A stretch of DNA of 64,000 nucleotides from Acetatifactor sp. (GCA_016290775.1 JAEEVF010000007.1:62001-126000), one strand, 5' to 3'. Positions 49,574 to 59,328 are shown, numbered from the stretch's first letter. Notes: generated from the sequence alone by a model not told the origin. Translations and numbers: made by a program.

Positions 49574-50980
49574 ATGATAAAGGACAATCAAAAGGTTTTT
49601 AACAGATTGCTTGTTTTGATCGATGCCATGATCACGGCTGCCTCGCTGATCCTGGGATATGTCATTAAGTTTTACGTTTTGTTGAACGGCCCCGGGATCG
49701 GTGTCCTCCCGTTGCGGGATTATGTTTATCTGCTGGTGTTCATCATACCGGGATACATGATCCTTTATATCGCTTTGGGGGTTTACACGCCAAAGCGTAC
49801 CGTGAAAAGGCGCTTTGAGATCTTCGACGTCATCAAGGCCAATACCGTGGGAATGGCGGCGCTGATCATCATCATTTTCATGGTGCTAAAGGAAGTAAAT
49901 TATGCCAGATCCGTGCTGGCATTGTTTTATGTTCTGAACATATTTCTGACGTCGTTGTCCCGCGTGGTCCTTCGAAAAGGCCTGCAGACGATCCGAACGA
50001 AAGGCTACAACGTTAAGCACATCCTGCTCGTGGGGTATTCCCGCGCGGCAGAGGAATATGTCAATCGCATCTTGGAGAATCCGCAGTGGGGATATTCCGT
50101 CAGCGGTTTTCTGGATGATCACGTTCCCGTGGGGACGAAGTACAAGGGAGTTCCCGTGCAGGGAACCATCGAAGCACTTCAAAAGACGCTGGAGGAACAT
50201 GATTGGGATGAGGTGGCGATCACCCTTTCCCTTCGCGATTATGATTACCTCGGCGAGATCGTGGGCATCTGCGAAAAGTCAGGCGTGCACACGAAGTTCA
50301 TTCCGGATTACAACAGCCTGATCCCGACCAGACCATACACGGAGGACCTGATGGGCCTTCCGGTGATCAACATCCGCTACGTGCCGCTCACCAACACGGG
50401 GAACGCGCTGATCAAGCGGTGGGCGGACATTCTGGCAGCATTGTTTGGGATCATCGTGACGTCGCCCGCAATGCTGATCTGTGCGATCTTGGTCAAGCTC
50501 AGCAGTCCCGGACCGATCATCTTTAAGCAAGAGAGAGTCGGGCTTCACAACAAGCCGTTTTACATGTATAAATTCCGCAGCATGGTGCAGCAGGCACCCT
50601 CCGAGGAAAAGAAGGCCTGGACGGTCCGCGATGACCCGAGGGTGACGCCGGTGGGGCGGTTCATGAGGAAGACAAGCCTGGATGAGCTCCCGCAGTTCTT
50701 TAACATCCTGAAGGGTGACATGAGTCTGGTGGGGCCGAGGCCGGAAAGACCTTTGTTTGTGGAGAAGTTCAAGGAGGAGATCCCGAGGTACATGGTCAAG
50801 CACCAGGTGCGTCCCGGCCTTACGGGATGGGCGCAGGTGAATGGTTACCGCGGCGACACCTCGATCCGCAAGCGCATCGAATATGATATCTACTACATCG
50901 AGAATTGGACCGTCTGGTTTGACGTCAAGATCATCATCATGACGTTTTTCACAGGGTTTATCAATAAAAACGCATATTAA
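49574..50980 (+). CDS. Undecaprenyl-phosphate sugar phosphotransferase (WcaJ-like priming enzyme)
   Basis: 468 residues, the usual size of long polyprenyl glycosylphosphotransferases. Four N-terminal membrane helices (about 12-125), a Rossmann-like cytoplasmic domain (HILLVGYSRAAEEYVN near 155), a fifth helix (about 290-312) and the C-terminal catalytic domain are visible. The last contains KLSSPGPIIFKQERVG, FYMYKFRSM, RKTSLDELPQFFNILKGDMSLVGPRPE and GLTGWAQVNGYRG. It starts glycan synthesis by putting hexose-1-phosphate on undecaprenyl phosphate. It has its own promoter and heads the unit with the LCP and GT2 genes. Confidence 0.93.
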   Translation: MIKDNQKVFNRLLVLIDAMITAASLILGYVIKFYVLLNGPGIGVLPLRDYVYLLVFIIPGYMILYIALGVYTPKRTVKRRFEIFDVIKANTVGMAALIIIIFMVLKEVNYARSVLALFYVLNIFLTSLSRVVLRKGLQTIRTKGYNVKHILLVGYSRAAEEYVNRILENPQWGYSVSGFLDDHVPVGTKYKGVPVQGTIEALQKTLEEHDWDEVAITLSLRDYDYLGEIVGICEKSGVHTKFIPDYNSLIPTRPYTEDLMGLPVINIRYVPLTNTGNALIKRWADILAALFGIIVTSPAMLICAILVKLSSPGPIIFKQERVGLHNKPFYMYKFRSMVQQAPSEEKKAWTVRDDPRVTPVGRFMRKTSLDELPQFFNILKGDMSLVGPRPERPLFVEKFKEEIPRYMVKHQVRPGLTGWAQVNGYRGDTSIRKRIEYDIYYIENWTVWFDVKIIIMTFFTGFINKNAY

Positions 50981-51008
50981 GTTCTTGGAAGAAATGGGAG
51001 AAAGAAGA

Positions 51009-52130
51009 ATGGCAAGGAACGGAAAAAAGAAAAAAACTACAAGGATCGTCATCATCATGGCGGAGCTGATCGTACTTGCGATCCTCGGCGGATTGTGCTA
51101 TGTCGTGGTGAGAGCCTTTGGCAACAATGAAGGCGGCGAGGAAGGCATTTCCTTCGTAAAGCTCGAGGAGGAAAAGCTTGAGATCGCGCAGGAAGTGAAG
51201 CAGAACGAAGTGATGAAGGGCTATATGAACGTTGCCTGCTTTGGCGTGGACATCAGCCGCGAGAAGAAGGATGAGACAGGTACGACCGTGGGTCTCCTTC
51301 CCGCAAATGACCTGCGCAGAAGCGGTCTGTTAAAGGGCTTTCGCAGTGACACCATCATGATCTGCAGCGTAAACATGGACAATGGCGACATCAAGCTCGT
51401 CAGCGTATATCGTGATACGTTCCTGAACACCGGCGACACCTATAGCAAGTGTAACGCGGCATATTCCAAGGGCGGCGCAGAGGCAGCAGTGAAGATGCTC
51501 AATACCAACCTTGACATGGACATTGAGAACTTCGTGACCGTAAGCTACTGGGCACTGGTTGGCGTCATCGATGCAGTCGGCGGCGTGAACATCGACGTGG
51601 ACAGCAAGGAGCTGGTTCACCTGAACAACTACGGTAAGTGCATTGGCGACACCATGAACGTGTCTTACACGAAGGTGGCGAGCCCCGGATATCAGAAGCT
51701 GAACGGCATGCAGGCAGCTGCTTACTGCCGTATCCGTTACGTCGGCAACGACTTCGCTCGTACCGCTCGTCAGCGTGAGGTGATCAAGGCGATCGAGGAA
51801 GAAGCAAAGAAGGCTGACCTCAATACCCTTTTGGATGCATTCAACGCAGTGCAGTCCGACATCTACACCAGCATTCAGTCCGATGAGATCATCAAGCTCA
51901 TCACTCACATCAATGACTATAAGATCGTAGACGAGGGTGGTTTCCCTCAGGAGGAAGGATATTCCGTAAAGAATATGGGCGCGAAGGGTAGCTGCATCGT
52001 GCCGGAAGATCTTGAATCCAACGTAAAGTGGCTCCACAAGTTCCTTTTTGGCGAGGATGATTACACCGTGACCAACAACGTAAAGGAATACAGCAAGTAC
52101 ATCAAGAATTTCTCTGCAAAGTATAACTAA
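51009..52130 (+). CDS. LytR-CpsA-Psr (LCP) family glycan-peptidoglycan ligase
   Basis: 373 residues from the ATG at 51009 (GGGAG eight bases upstream; open frame back to a TTG at 50985 has no better site). A basic N-terminus and one membrane helix (about 15-38) put the domain outside. LCP motifs are FGVDIS near 79, FRSDTIMICSVN with the conserved Arg-Ser-Asp, VSVYRDTF, and RIRYVGNDFARTARQREVI. LCP enzymes move lipid-linked glycopolymers onto peptidoglycan. Placement after the priming transferase supports capsule or wall-polysaccharide attachment. Confidence 0.92.
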   Translation: MARNGKKKKTTRIVIIMAELIVLAILGGLCYVVVRAFGNNEGGEEGISFVKLEEEKLEIAQEVKQNEVMKGYMNVACFGVDISREKKDETGTTVGLLPANDLRRSGLLKGFRSDTIMICSVNMDNGDIKLVSVYRDTFLNTGDTYSKCNAAYSKGGAEAAVKMLNTNLDMDIENFVTVSYWALVGVIDAVGGVNIDVDSKELVHLNNYGKCIGDTMNVSYTKVASPGYQKLNGMQAAAYCRIRYVGNDFARTARQREVIKAIEEEAKKADLNTLLDAFNAVQSDIYTSIQSDEIIKLITHINDYKIVDEGGFPQEEGYSVKNMGAKGSCIVPEDLESNVKWLHKFLFGEDDYTVTNNVKEYSKYIKNFSAKYN

Positions 52131-52132
52131 GC

Positions 52133-53056
52133 ATGAAAATCGACGTCATTATTCCAACCTACAAGCCGGGAGAGGAGCTGTTTGAGCTTCTGTCCCGCCT
52201 TGAAAGACAAACGCTTCCCGTATCGAGGATCCACCTTGTGAACACGGAGAAGGCATATTTTGACAAGCTGACAAAGGGGATGGACCTTTCCAAGGACTAT
52301 CCCCGTGTTTTCGTTTCGCATATCGGAAAGAAGGAGTTTGATCATGGCGGAACGAGAAGGGCGGCCGTGGAATCGTCTGACGCGGACGTGTTTGTCATGC
52401 TGACGCAGGATGCGATGCCGGTGGATGATCGACTATTGGAGAATCTTACGAAGGATCTGTCGGGGGACGTGGCAGTGGCCTACGGGCGGCAGCTCCCGCG
52501 CAGGGATTCGGGCGTACTCGAGCGTATCTCCAGGCAGTTTAATTACCCTGACAAGTCTGTGGTCAAGGGGCGCTTGGACATGGAAAAGCTTGGCATCAAG
52601 ACCTTTTTTTGCTCCAACGTGTGCGCAGCCTATCGCAGGGACGTTTATGACAAGCTTGGCGGGTTCATTCCCCGCACGATCTTCAATGAGGACATGATCT
52701 ACGCCGGGACGGCGGTGCTGAATGGATGGAAGATCGCATATGAAGCAGACGCAATGGTGATCCATTCGCACAATTACTCCTGCATGCAGCAGTTCCACCG
52801 CAATTTTGACCTTGGCGTGTCCCAGGCGGAGTACCCTGAAATCTTTGGCGCGGTGAAGTCAGAGGCGGAAGGGAAAAAGCTTGTGAGGTCCACGGTGCGT
52901 GCCTTAAGGGACCGCGGTCAGATTGGCAAGATCCCGTACTTTTTCCTGCAAACTTGCTTCAAATATGCAGGGTATCGATTGGGGAAAAGACATAAAAAAC
53001 TGCCGAAATGGCTGATCTTATGGGCTTCGGACAATAAAGCCTATTGGAAAAAATAA
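52133..53056 (+). CDS. GT2 rhamnosyltransferase-like enzyme
   Basis: 307 residues. IDVIIPTYKPGEELFELLSRL, HGGTRRAAVESSDADVFVMLTQDAMP and CSNVCAAYRRDVYDKLGGF are typical of rhamnosyltransferases of the RfbG/WsaF kind; TQDA stands in for the DxD metal site, as in that group. The start lies two bases after the LCP stop. It may add the first rhamnose to the primed lipid. Specificity is inferred only from the subfamily and from rmlA/rmlC. Confidence 0.85.
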   Translation: MKIDVIIPTYKPGEELFELLSRLERQTLPVSRIHLVNTEKAYFDKLTKGMDLSKDYPRVFVSHIGKKEFDHGGTRRAAVESSDADVFVMLTQDAMPVDDRLLENLTKDLSGDVAVAYGRQLPRRDSGVLERISRQFNYPDKSVVKGRLDMEKLGIKTFFCSNVCAAYRRDVYDKLGGFIPRTIFNEDMIYAGTAVLNGWKIAYEADAMVIHSHNYSCMQQFHRNFDLGVSQAEYPEIFGAVKSEAEGKKLVRSTVRALRDRGQIGKIPYFFLQTCFKYAGYRLGKRHKKLPKWLILWASDNKAYWKK

Positions 53057-53111
53057 TACCAAATCAACACAGAACGAACACAAAACGTTCACAAACGAAA
53101 TTTATACTTAG

Positions 53112-53153
53112 GTCCATAAGCAGGAGAAAAGCTTGCTTATGGACTTATTTTTT
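53112..53153 (+). terminator. Terminator hairpin just before htrA
   Basis: GTCCATAAGCA pairs perfectly with TGCTTATGGAC (11 bp, 11-nt loop), followed by TTATTTTTT. It ends the wcaJ-LCP-GT2 unit. A TATACT at 53103-53108 lies just upstream, so if that is a promoter the hairpin would form the very start of the htrA leader. An inverted pair GAACG/CGTTC (53072-53090) precedes it. Confidence 0.75.
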
Positions 53154-53174
53154 GCAGGAAAGAAGGAGAAAGCT

Positions 53175-54833
53175 ATGAGCGACAATTTCGAGATCAAATA
53201 TAATCCGGAAACGGGAGAATGGATCACGCCCGCAAAGGACGACGCTGCAGAAAGCGTGAAGGAGAGCGTGGAAGCGGCGACGGCAGAAGTGGAGAAGGCA
53301 ACTGAGGCGGTTGCAGCAGAAGCACAGAAACCTTCGGAGGCAGTAGCAGCGGAAGTTGCAAGTGCTACGGAAGAAGCCCCGGTGAAAAGCGATGCCCAGG
53401 TGCAGCAGATCATCCAGCAGGCGGAAGCGACCACGAGCCCTTACTTTGATCATATGAATGCGCAGGAGGAGGCTCCCGCACAGGAAAAGAAGGGTCGCGT
53501 AAAGGCCGCAAAACAGAAGAAGCAAAAGGCGCCTAAGGAGCCGAAGCAAAAGAAGCGCATGGGATTTTTGGGAAAGGCAGTTGCAGCCGTGTTCCTCGCA
53601 GCGATCTTTGGCGGAGTGGCAGGCGGAACCTTCTATGGGGTTTGCCGCTATACGGGCGTTTTTGATCAGAAACCGGTAGTGATCGATGCCTCGGAGTCAA
53701 AAACTTCTACGACGGGAGGCAATCCCTCGGGGTTAAGTGAAGTGAAGCCTGAGGATCCCGGCCTTCCTTCGGATTTAACTATATGGTATGGTGAGGGAAC
53801 GGAGGCGCGTCTTGTCAATTCCGGTAGCGTTCAGGTAATCTCCTCGGACATCTCTGAAATGGTAGAGCAGGTGATCCCGGCGATGGTGACCATCGTGAAC
53901 ACTGGCAAGGAAACCTATGATTTTTGGTATGGAGCCTACACGCCGCAGTCAAGTGGCACCGGCGTGATCATCGGTGAAAACGAAACGGAGCTCCTTATCG
54001 TGACGAACAATCACGTGGCGAAGGACGCCGTAAAGCTGGAAATCACCTTTGTTGATGACTCGACTGCAACGGCCGTGGTAAAAGGAAAAGATGCAGACAT
54101 GGATCTGGCAGTGCTTGCAGTTCCCCTGGAGAGTCTTTCGGAGGAGACCAGGAACGCGATCGTGGTGGCACAGCTTGGTGACAGTGACAGCTTAAAGCTT
54201 GGGCAGCCTGCAGTCGTGATCGGTAACGCACTTGGTATTGGCATTTCCGTGACGGACGGCATCATCAGCGGCCTGAACAGAGAGATGACGACGGAAGACG
54301 GCAAGACGGGTACCTTCATCCAGACGGATGCGGCAGTCAACCATGGTAATTCCGGTGGCGCGCTCCTGAACATCAAGGGCGAAGTGATCGGCATCGTTTC
54401 CAACAAGATCGACGGCGAAAGCGTTGAAGCAATGGGATATGCCATTCCCATCAGCGCTGCAAGTCCCATCATCGAAGACCTGATGAATCGTGTAACGCGT
54501 AAGGAAGTAGTAGCGGCAGAAGAGCAGGGATATCTCGGCGTACAGCTTCAGACCATCACTGACGAGGCGAGAACATATTATGGAATGCCTGAAGGCGCTT
54601 ACGTTTACAATGTATTTGAAGGATCCGGTGCGTATGAGGCAGGCATTCGCAAAGGCGACGTCATTACAAAGCTTGAAGGTACTACAATCTACTCCAACAC
54701 CAGTGCAAGAGAGATCCTGCAGTACTACCGCCAAGGCGAAGAAGTGACGGTAAAGTACAGCCGAATGGAGAACGGAGAGTATGTTTCTCATGAGGTGACG
54801 GTGGTCCTCGGAGGAGCGCAGCAGACAAAGTAA
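53175..54833 (+). CDS. HtrA/DegP-like membrane serine protease
   Basis: 552 residues from the ATG at 53175 (AAGGAG upstream; the frame is open from 53133 but that start lies in the terminator hairpin). Residues 1-129 are a cytoplasmic tail rich in Ala, Glu and Lys; a membrane helix covers about 131-156. The trypsin-like domain holds the triad His (TNNHVAKDA), Asp (ADMDLAVLAV) and Ser (NHGNSGGALL). One PDZ domain follows (YLGVQLQTI to the end). It degrades or handles misfolded exported proteins outside the membrane. The tail is longer than in most HtrA proteins. Confidence 0.93.
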   Translation: MSDNFEIKYNPETGEWITPAKDDAAESVKESVEAATAEVEKATEAVAAEAQKPSEAVAAEVASATEEAPVKSDAQVQQIIQQAEATTSPYFDHMNAQEEAPAQEKKGRVKAAKQKKQKAPKEPKQKKRMGFLGKAVAAVFLAAIFGGVAGGTFYGVCRYTGVFDQKPVVIDASESKTSTTGGNPSGLSEVKPEDPGLPSDLTIWYGEGTEARLVNSGSVQVISSDISEMVEQVIPAMVTIVNTGKETYDFWYGAYTPQSSGTGVIIGENETELLIVTNNHVAKDAVKLEITFVDDSTATAVVKGKDADMDLAVLAVPLESLSEETRNAIVVAQLGDSDSLKLGQPAVVIGNALGIGISVTDGIISGLNREMTTEDGKTGTFIQTDAAVNHGNSGGALLNIKGEVIGIVSNKIDGESVEAMGYAIPISAASPIIEDLMNRVTRKEVVAAEEQGYLGVQLQTITDEARTYYGMPEGAYVYNVFEGSGAYEAGIRKGDVITKLEGTTIYSNTSAREILQYYRQGEEVTVKYSRMENGEYVSHEVTVVLGGAQQTK

Positions 54834-54859
54834 CATCCTTGAAAAATGTTGAATGAAAG

Positions 54860-54897
54860 AAGGTCGTGCCTGGGAATTCCGGGCGCGGCCTTTTTTT
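54860..54897 (+). terminator. Rho-independent terminator after htrA
   Basis: AGGTCGTGCC pairs with GGGCGCGGCC through several G-T pairs around a GGAATTCC centre, followed by seven T. It lies about 27 bp after the htrA stop. Confidence 0.8.
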
Positions 54898-54933
54898 ATG
54901 CGTTTTTTTGGCTGGATTAAACAATATTACACA

Positions 54934-54982
54934 TGGAAAAACAAAATAGTACGTGGTATGATGAACTTAGTTGTATGACTAA
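54934..54982 (+). promoter_or_regulatory. Weak promoter with inverted repeat before the GH3 gene
   Basis: A possible TGGAAA (54934-54939) and TATGAT (54957-54962) are 17 bp apart. TTAGT-TGTATG-ACTAA (54967-54982) follows at the probable transcription start and may be an operator. AAGGAGGG precedes the GH3 start codon. Confidence 0.45.
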
Positions 54983-54999
54983 CTAAGGAGGGTTACCAA

Positions 55000-57432
55000 A
55001 TGCAGCTTACGCAGTTAGAGAAGGAACACGCAAAGAGAGTTCGCAGCATGCTTTCGGAATGCATGGTGCTTTTGAAAACGAACGGAGATTTTCCGCTTAC
55101 GGAGCCGGGAAAGATTGCTTTGTACGGGAGCGGCGCAAGGAACACGCTGCGCGGCGGCACCGGGTCCGGCGAGGTGTATTCGCACTTTACCATTTCCGTG
55201 GAAAAGGGCTTGGAGCGCGCCGGCTTTACCATCACCACGAAGGATTGGCTGGATGCATATGATGAGATCATGAAAGAGGCAAGGCAGGCCTTCCTCGCCG
55301 ACGTGAAGCGTCGCGCGAAGGAGCACCACGTGAACCCCGTGGTCGAGGGCATGGGCGCCGTGATGCTGCAGCCAGAATATGAGCTTCCCCTTTCCGGAGA
55401 AGGCGACGTGGCCGTTTACGTGCTTTCAAGAATCTGCGGCGAGGGAAATGACCGCAAGGCCAAGAAGGGAGATTTCTTCCTGACGGACACGGAAGTGCGG
55501 GATATCCTTGCGCTGAACAAGCAATATGCGAAGTTCATGCTGGTGCTGAACGTGGGCGGCCCCGTGGACCTTTCGAAGGTTTCGGAAGTGAAGAACGTCC
55601 TTTTGCTATCGCAACTGGGCGCGCTGACCGGTGCCGGCTTTGCGGACGTGCTGCTTGGCAAAAAGAACCCTTCCGGCAAGCTTGCCACGACCTGGGCGGC
55701 TTGGGAGGATTATTCCAAGATCGGAGAATTTGGCGATCGCGATGACACGAGATATCGCGAGGGCATTTACGTGGGATATCGTTATTTTGATTCCGTAGGG
55801 AAAACGCCGCTTTATCCTTTCGGATACGGGCTTTCCTTCACGAAGTTTGAGATGGAGTCGCAAGGAGCAGAGCTTTGCGGTGAAATCGTGACGGTGAAGC
55901 TTACGGTTAAGAATGTTGGCGAGCTTTCCGGCAAAGAGGTGGCGCAGCTTTACGTTTCCGTGCCTCAGGGCAAGCTCGACCAGCCAAAGCAAACCTTGGC
56001 AGGTTTCGTGAAAACGAAGGAGCTGGCACCTGGAGAAAGCCAGGAGCTGATGATCGCCTTTGCACTTTCTGACATTGCATCCTATGACGCCGAAACCTCC
56101 AGCTTCGTTCTGGAAAAGGGCGTTTACGTGCTTCGCCTTGGGAATTCTTCCAGAAACCTTTCGGTCTGCGGCGCATTAAAGCTTTCTAAGGACGTTGTGA
56201 CCAAGCAGGTGCGTCATTGCCTTGGAACGACGGACTTTGAGGACTTTAAGCCGGAAGTGACGGAGGAAGAAAAGCTCTCCAAGGACGTGACTGTCCTTAC
56301 CGTGGATCCCAAGGCCTTTGAAGTGACAAAGGTTCGTTATCGTGAGGATGGCGACGTGGATCCGGAACTTTTGGACTTTTCGGACGACGAACTCATCTAC
56401 CTAAATATTGGCTCCTTTGATCAGTCAGAGGGGCAGTTTGGCGGCGCGATCGGCAATTCCGGAAGGATGGTTGCGGGCTCCGCAGGCGAGACCACGGGCG
56501 TTCTTCGCGAGAAAGGGATCCCCGTGCTTTCCATGGCGGACGGTCCTGCAGGCCTTCGCATCAGCAAGAAATTCTGGGTGGATGAAGACGGCGCGCACAG
56601 CGTCGGGAACGTGATGCTCGAAGGCCTTGCGGACTTTTTGCCGAAGCCTGCGGCATTCCTGATGAAGCTTAAGGGCGCAAAGCGGCCCAAGAAGGGTGCC
56701 CAGATCCAGAGTCAGTACTGCACCTCCATTCCCATCGGCACGGCCCTGGCGCAGAGCTTTAACATGCGCCTTGCGCAGCGCTGCGGCGACGTCATTGGAC
56801 GCGAGATGGAAGAGTTTGGCGTTGACCTGTGGCTTGCACCTGCCATGAACATTCACAGGGACATTCGCTGTGGCCGTAATTTTGAATATTATTCCGAAGA
56901 TCCCCTTGTCACCGGTAAGATCGCGGCGGCAATCACGACGGGCGTGCAGAGCCATCGCGGCAGAGGCGTGACCATCAAGCATTTTGCGGCGAATAACCAG
57001 GAGACGAACAGATATTATAATAACAGTATTGTCAGTGAGAGAGCCATGAGAGAGATCTACCTGAAGGGGTTTGAAATCTGCGTGCGCGAAGCGGCGCCCA
57101 TGACGGTGATGACCTCCTACAACCTGCTCAACGGCATTCATACTTCGGAGAGGCGTGACCTGATCGATTGGGTGCTTCGCAAGGAATTTGGTTTCAACGG
57201 AGTTGTCATGACGGACTGGATCGTGGACGGCACGAGGCCAAAGGATACAGCCAATCCCGAGGCGAGAGCTTCCCGTATCGCTGCGGCAGGCGGAGAACTG
57301 ATCATGCCTGGCAGGAAGTCAGATTTTGATGACATGAAGGAAGCCCTCAAGGCGGGACGGCTGACAAGAAAACAGCTTCTTATCAATGGAACGAGGTTAT
57401 TGCATTTACTTAGAAGACTCAAAGAGGAGTGA
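55000..57432 (+). CDS. GH3 beta-glycosidase with permuted domain order
   Basis: 810 residues. The order is reversed relative to normal GH3: the C-terminal alpha/beta sandwich comes first (about 1-265: SECMVLLKTNGDFPL, ALYGSGARNTLRGGTGSGEV, LLGKKNPSGKLATTW), then a fibronectin-like module (about 285-390), then the TIM barrel (about 460-810: VLSMADGPAGLRI, WLAPAMNIHRDIRCGRNFEYYSEDP, GVTIKHFAANNQETNR, and VVMTDWIVDG with the nucleophile Asp). Reversed GH3 enzymes are known from Butyrivibrio and ruminal relatives. No signal peptide, so it should cleave imported glucosides in the cytoplasm. Its end overlaps the convergent DUF4153 gene by 27 bp. Confidence 0.92.
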   Translation: MQLTQLEKEHAKRVRSMLSECMVLLKTNGDFPLTEPGKIALYGSGARNTLRGGTGSGEVYSHFTISVEKGLERAGFTITTKDWLDAYDEIMKEARQAFLADVKRRAKEHHVNPVVEGMGAVMLQPEYELPLSGEGDVAVYVLSRICGEGNDRKAKKGDFFLTDTEVRDILALNKQYAKFMLVLNVGGPVDLSKVSEVKNVLLLSQLGALTGAGFADVLLGKKNPSGKLATTWAAWEDYSKIGEFGDRDDTRYREGIYVGYRYFDSVGKTPLYPFGYGLSFTKFEMESQGAELCGEIVTVKLTVKNVGELSGKEVAQLYVSVPQGKLDQPKQTLAGFVKTKELAPGESQELMIAFALSDIASYDAETSSFVLEKGVYVLRLGNSSRNLSVCGALKLSKDVVTKQVRHCLGTTDFEDFKPEVTEEEKLSKDVTVLTVDPKAFEVTKVRYREDGDVDPELLDFSDDELIYLNIGSFDQSEGQFGGAIGNSGRMVAGSAGETTGVLREKGIPVLSMADGPAGLRISKKFWVDEDGAHSVGNVMLEGLADFLPKPAAFLMKLKGAKRPKKGAQIQSQYCTSIPIGTALAQSFNMRLAQRCGDVIGREMEEFGVDLWLAPAMNIHRDIRCGRNFEYYSEDPLVTGKIAAAITTGVQSHRGRGVTIKHFAANNQETNRYYNNSIVSERAMREIYLKGFEICVREAAPMTVMTSYNLLNGIHTSERRDLIDWVLRKEFGFNGVVMTDWIVDGTRPKDTANPEARASRIAAAGGELIMPGRKSDFDDMKEALKAGRLTRKQLLINGTRLLHLLRRLKEE

Positions 57433-59226
57433 TCGTTTCAGGAGCAGGTAGCCCTCTAGGCTGATGGTGTTGACCTTCTTTGTCTCTTTGTTGAATTCGA
57501 TGTTAACGTGGGTGAGATAAAGGTCCTGCCAGTCATTTAGGGAGATCACGTCCATGCCGCGAATGCTGAACTTGGAGTCGTAGCTCTCCGTATAGGTATC
57601 CATGATCCCGCTTACGTAATCGCCAATGTCGATCTTCATGATTTCTCTTTCAGAATTTCTGTCATCCTTTTGAATGGTGATGGTCATTCTTCCGTCCGAG
57701 TAGGTGGTGCTGAAGGCAGAGAATTCATAGATCGCACAATACTCTGTAACGTCGACGGCCGAGAAGTTGCGGTATGCGCTCAAGTAAACATAGGCATTGC
57801 GAAGGCTGCCGTTTATGTCATAGGTTTTGATCTTGGCAATCTGATCCTCCGTAAGCTTGTCCTCGAGGGTCTTCTTCCCTTTGGGGCCAATGTACTGAAC
57901 GACTCTGTATGCGCTCTTGATGTCGCTCTTTGTCTGCTCGGAAGGATATTCCTCTTCCAGCATGACGGCCATGCGTTTCATCTGTGAACGGATCACGACG
58001 GATTCATAATTGGTGCCGGGACAAAGGGTGCAAATGAATGCTGCGACCATAAGAACGAACAAACTGTAGGAAACGGCCTGTTTGTTTCCTCTGTGACGTA
58101 AAAAGTAGAGCACAAAGTAGATGATCTCGCAGACCACAAGGACCACGCAACCGTAACGATCGATCGTCATTCCGTAAGCGGAAATGCGAAGGCTGATGCT
58201 CCAAATCTGCAGGAACACGAAGGGGATGAACGCGTAAGGAATGAACGGCGCGATCTTTCCAAGGAATCCGTCCTTGTGCTCTAAGCCGTGGATCATCGTC
58301 CAGATGGGCATGCCGACCGCAAACAGGCACCCGAGGATCAGGAAGATCTTGTTGGAGGTGTCTTCTCTAGTCACGAAAAGCTTAATGATATACAGGTATA
58401 TGATCGCGAACGCCAGGAGTTGCATGGACTGCAGCACGTAAAGGATGCAGAACCGTGAAAACTTTCCGGGCGTTTCGTTTTTGCTCGAGAGGGCCTTCAG
58501 GCACATGGGCACGTAAATGCCGCCGGCCAGGAAGATCTCCACCTGCGCCATGAACTCATCGGTATCGAAAATGAGTTCGTTGAACACCCAGATGAGGAGC
58601 GCGAGGCCAAGTGCGAAGAGTCCGTACACCACGGAGGCCTTGAGGAGCTCGAGGAAGGCCTTGGTCGCATAGACTTCAAAATCTTCCTCCGTGCGGCGGT
58701 ACATGTGCCAGATGCTAAGGCCCAGCGTGATGATGCCGTGCACGAACAGAATCTTGGCGACGAGCTCGATCGGGATGTCAGGATCCATGCCAAAAAGGGT
58801 TTCACCCTGGAAGGAGAGGAACCAGACATAGATCACTGACAGGATTGCGGACACGCCGCAACCGATGTAGCGCACAAGCTTTTTCTTTGCAAACGCTTCT
58901 TCAAAAGCGATGGTCTGCATTGCAGTGATCGTTAAGAATGCGATCACGCGCTCTGGGTAGATGATCGTGTCGCGATTATCCCAGGTCACCAATATGGTGC
59001 TGCCAAAAGCGGCAAGCAGGATGGCGATCATCGTCACGGGATAATCCTGAAAAACGCTCAGAATCATGAGGGCGAACTTTTTGATGTTCTCACCGAGCTT
59101 GAATTTCAAAGGCTTTTTGGTTTTTTGCGCCGCGCTTTCGGATGTCGCGGTTTCAGCCGCCGCGCTTTCCTGCACGGGACTTTCCTGACTTAAATTCTCC
59201 CTGTTCTTGTTTTCCGTCTCTTCCAT
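57406..59226 (-). CDS. DUF4153-like polytopic membrane protein
   Basis: 606 residues. The start at 59226 is chosen because GGAGGAG lies eight bases upstream on the minus strand; eleven more codons upstream are open. A charged N-terminal tail of about 45 residues (Glu/Ser/Thr/Ala-rich) leads into about eleven membrane helices (roughly 55-400). The last 200 residues are soluble and would lie outside (YVYLSAYRNFSAVDVTEYC, ISLNDWQDLYLTHVN). The helical part resembles DUF4153 proteins, whose role is unknown. It has its own promoter shared back-to-back with uvrC. Confidence 0.75.
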   Translation of the reverse strand: MEETENKNRENLSQESPVQESAAAETATSESAAQKTKKPLKFKLGENIKKFALMILSVFQDYPVTMIAILLAAFGSTILVTWDNRDTIIYPERVIAFLTITAMQTIAFEEAFAKKKLVRYIGCGVSAILSVIYVWFLSFQGETLFGMDPDIPIELVAKILFVHGIITLGLSIWHMYRRTEEDFEVYATKAFLELLKASVVYGLFALGLALLIWVFNELIFDTDEFMAQVEIFLAGGIYVPMCLKALSSKNETPGKFSRFCILYVLQSMQLLAFAIIYLYIIKLFVTREDTSNKIFLILGCLFAVGMPIWTMIHGLEHKDGFLGKIAPFIPYAFIPFVFLQIWSISLRISAYGMTIDRYGCVVLVVCEIIYFVLYFLRHRGNKQAVSYSLFVLMVAAFICTLCPGTNYESVVIRSQMKRMAVMLEEEYPSEQTKSDIKSAYRVVQYIGPKGKKTLEDKLTEDQIAKIKTYDINGSLRNAYVYLSAYRNFSAVDVTEYCAIYEFSAFSTTYSDGRMTITIQKDDRNSEREIMKIDIGDYVSGIMDTYTESYDSKFSIRGMDVISLNDWQDLYLTHVNIEFNKETKKVNTISLEGYLLLKRSLLFESSK

Positions 59227-59328
59227 GAGGCACTCCTCCCCGGCAGGCCGACCTGCCATATACGCTCATTTTTCGTTTTTGCCCTGTGTAGGACGCCGTA
59301 TATCGCGGCTTCCCCGATCTTTAAGTTT

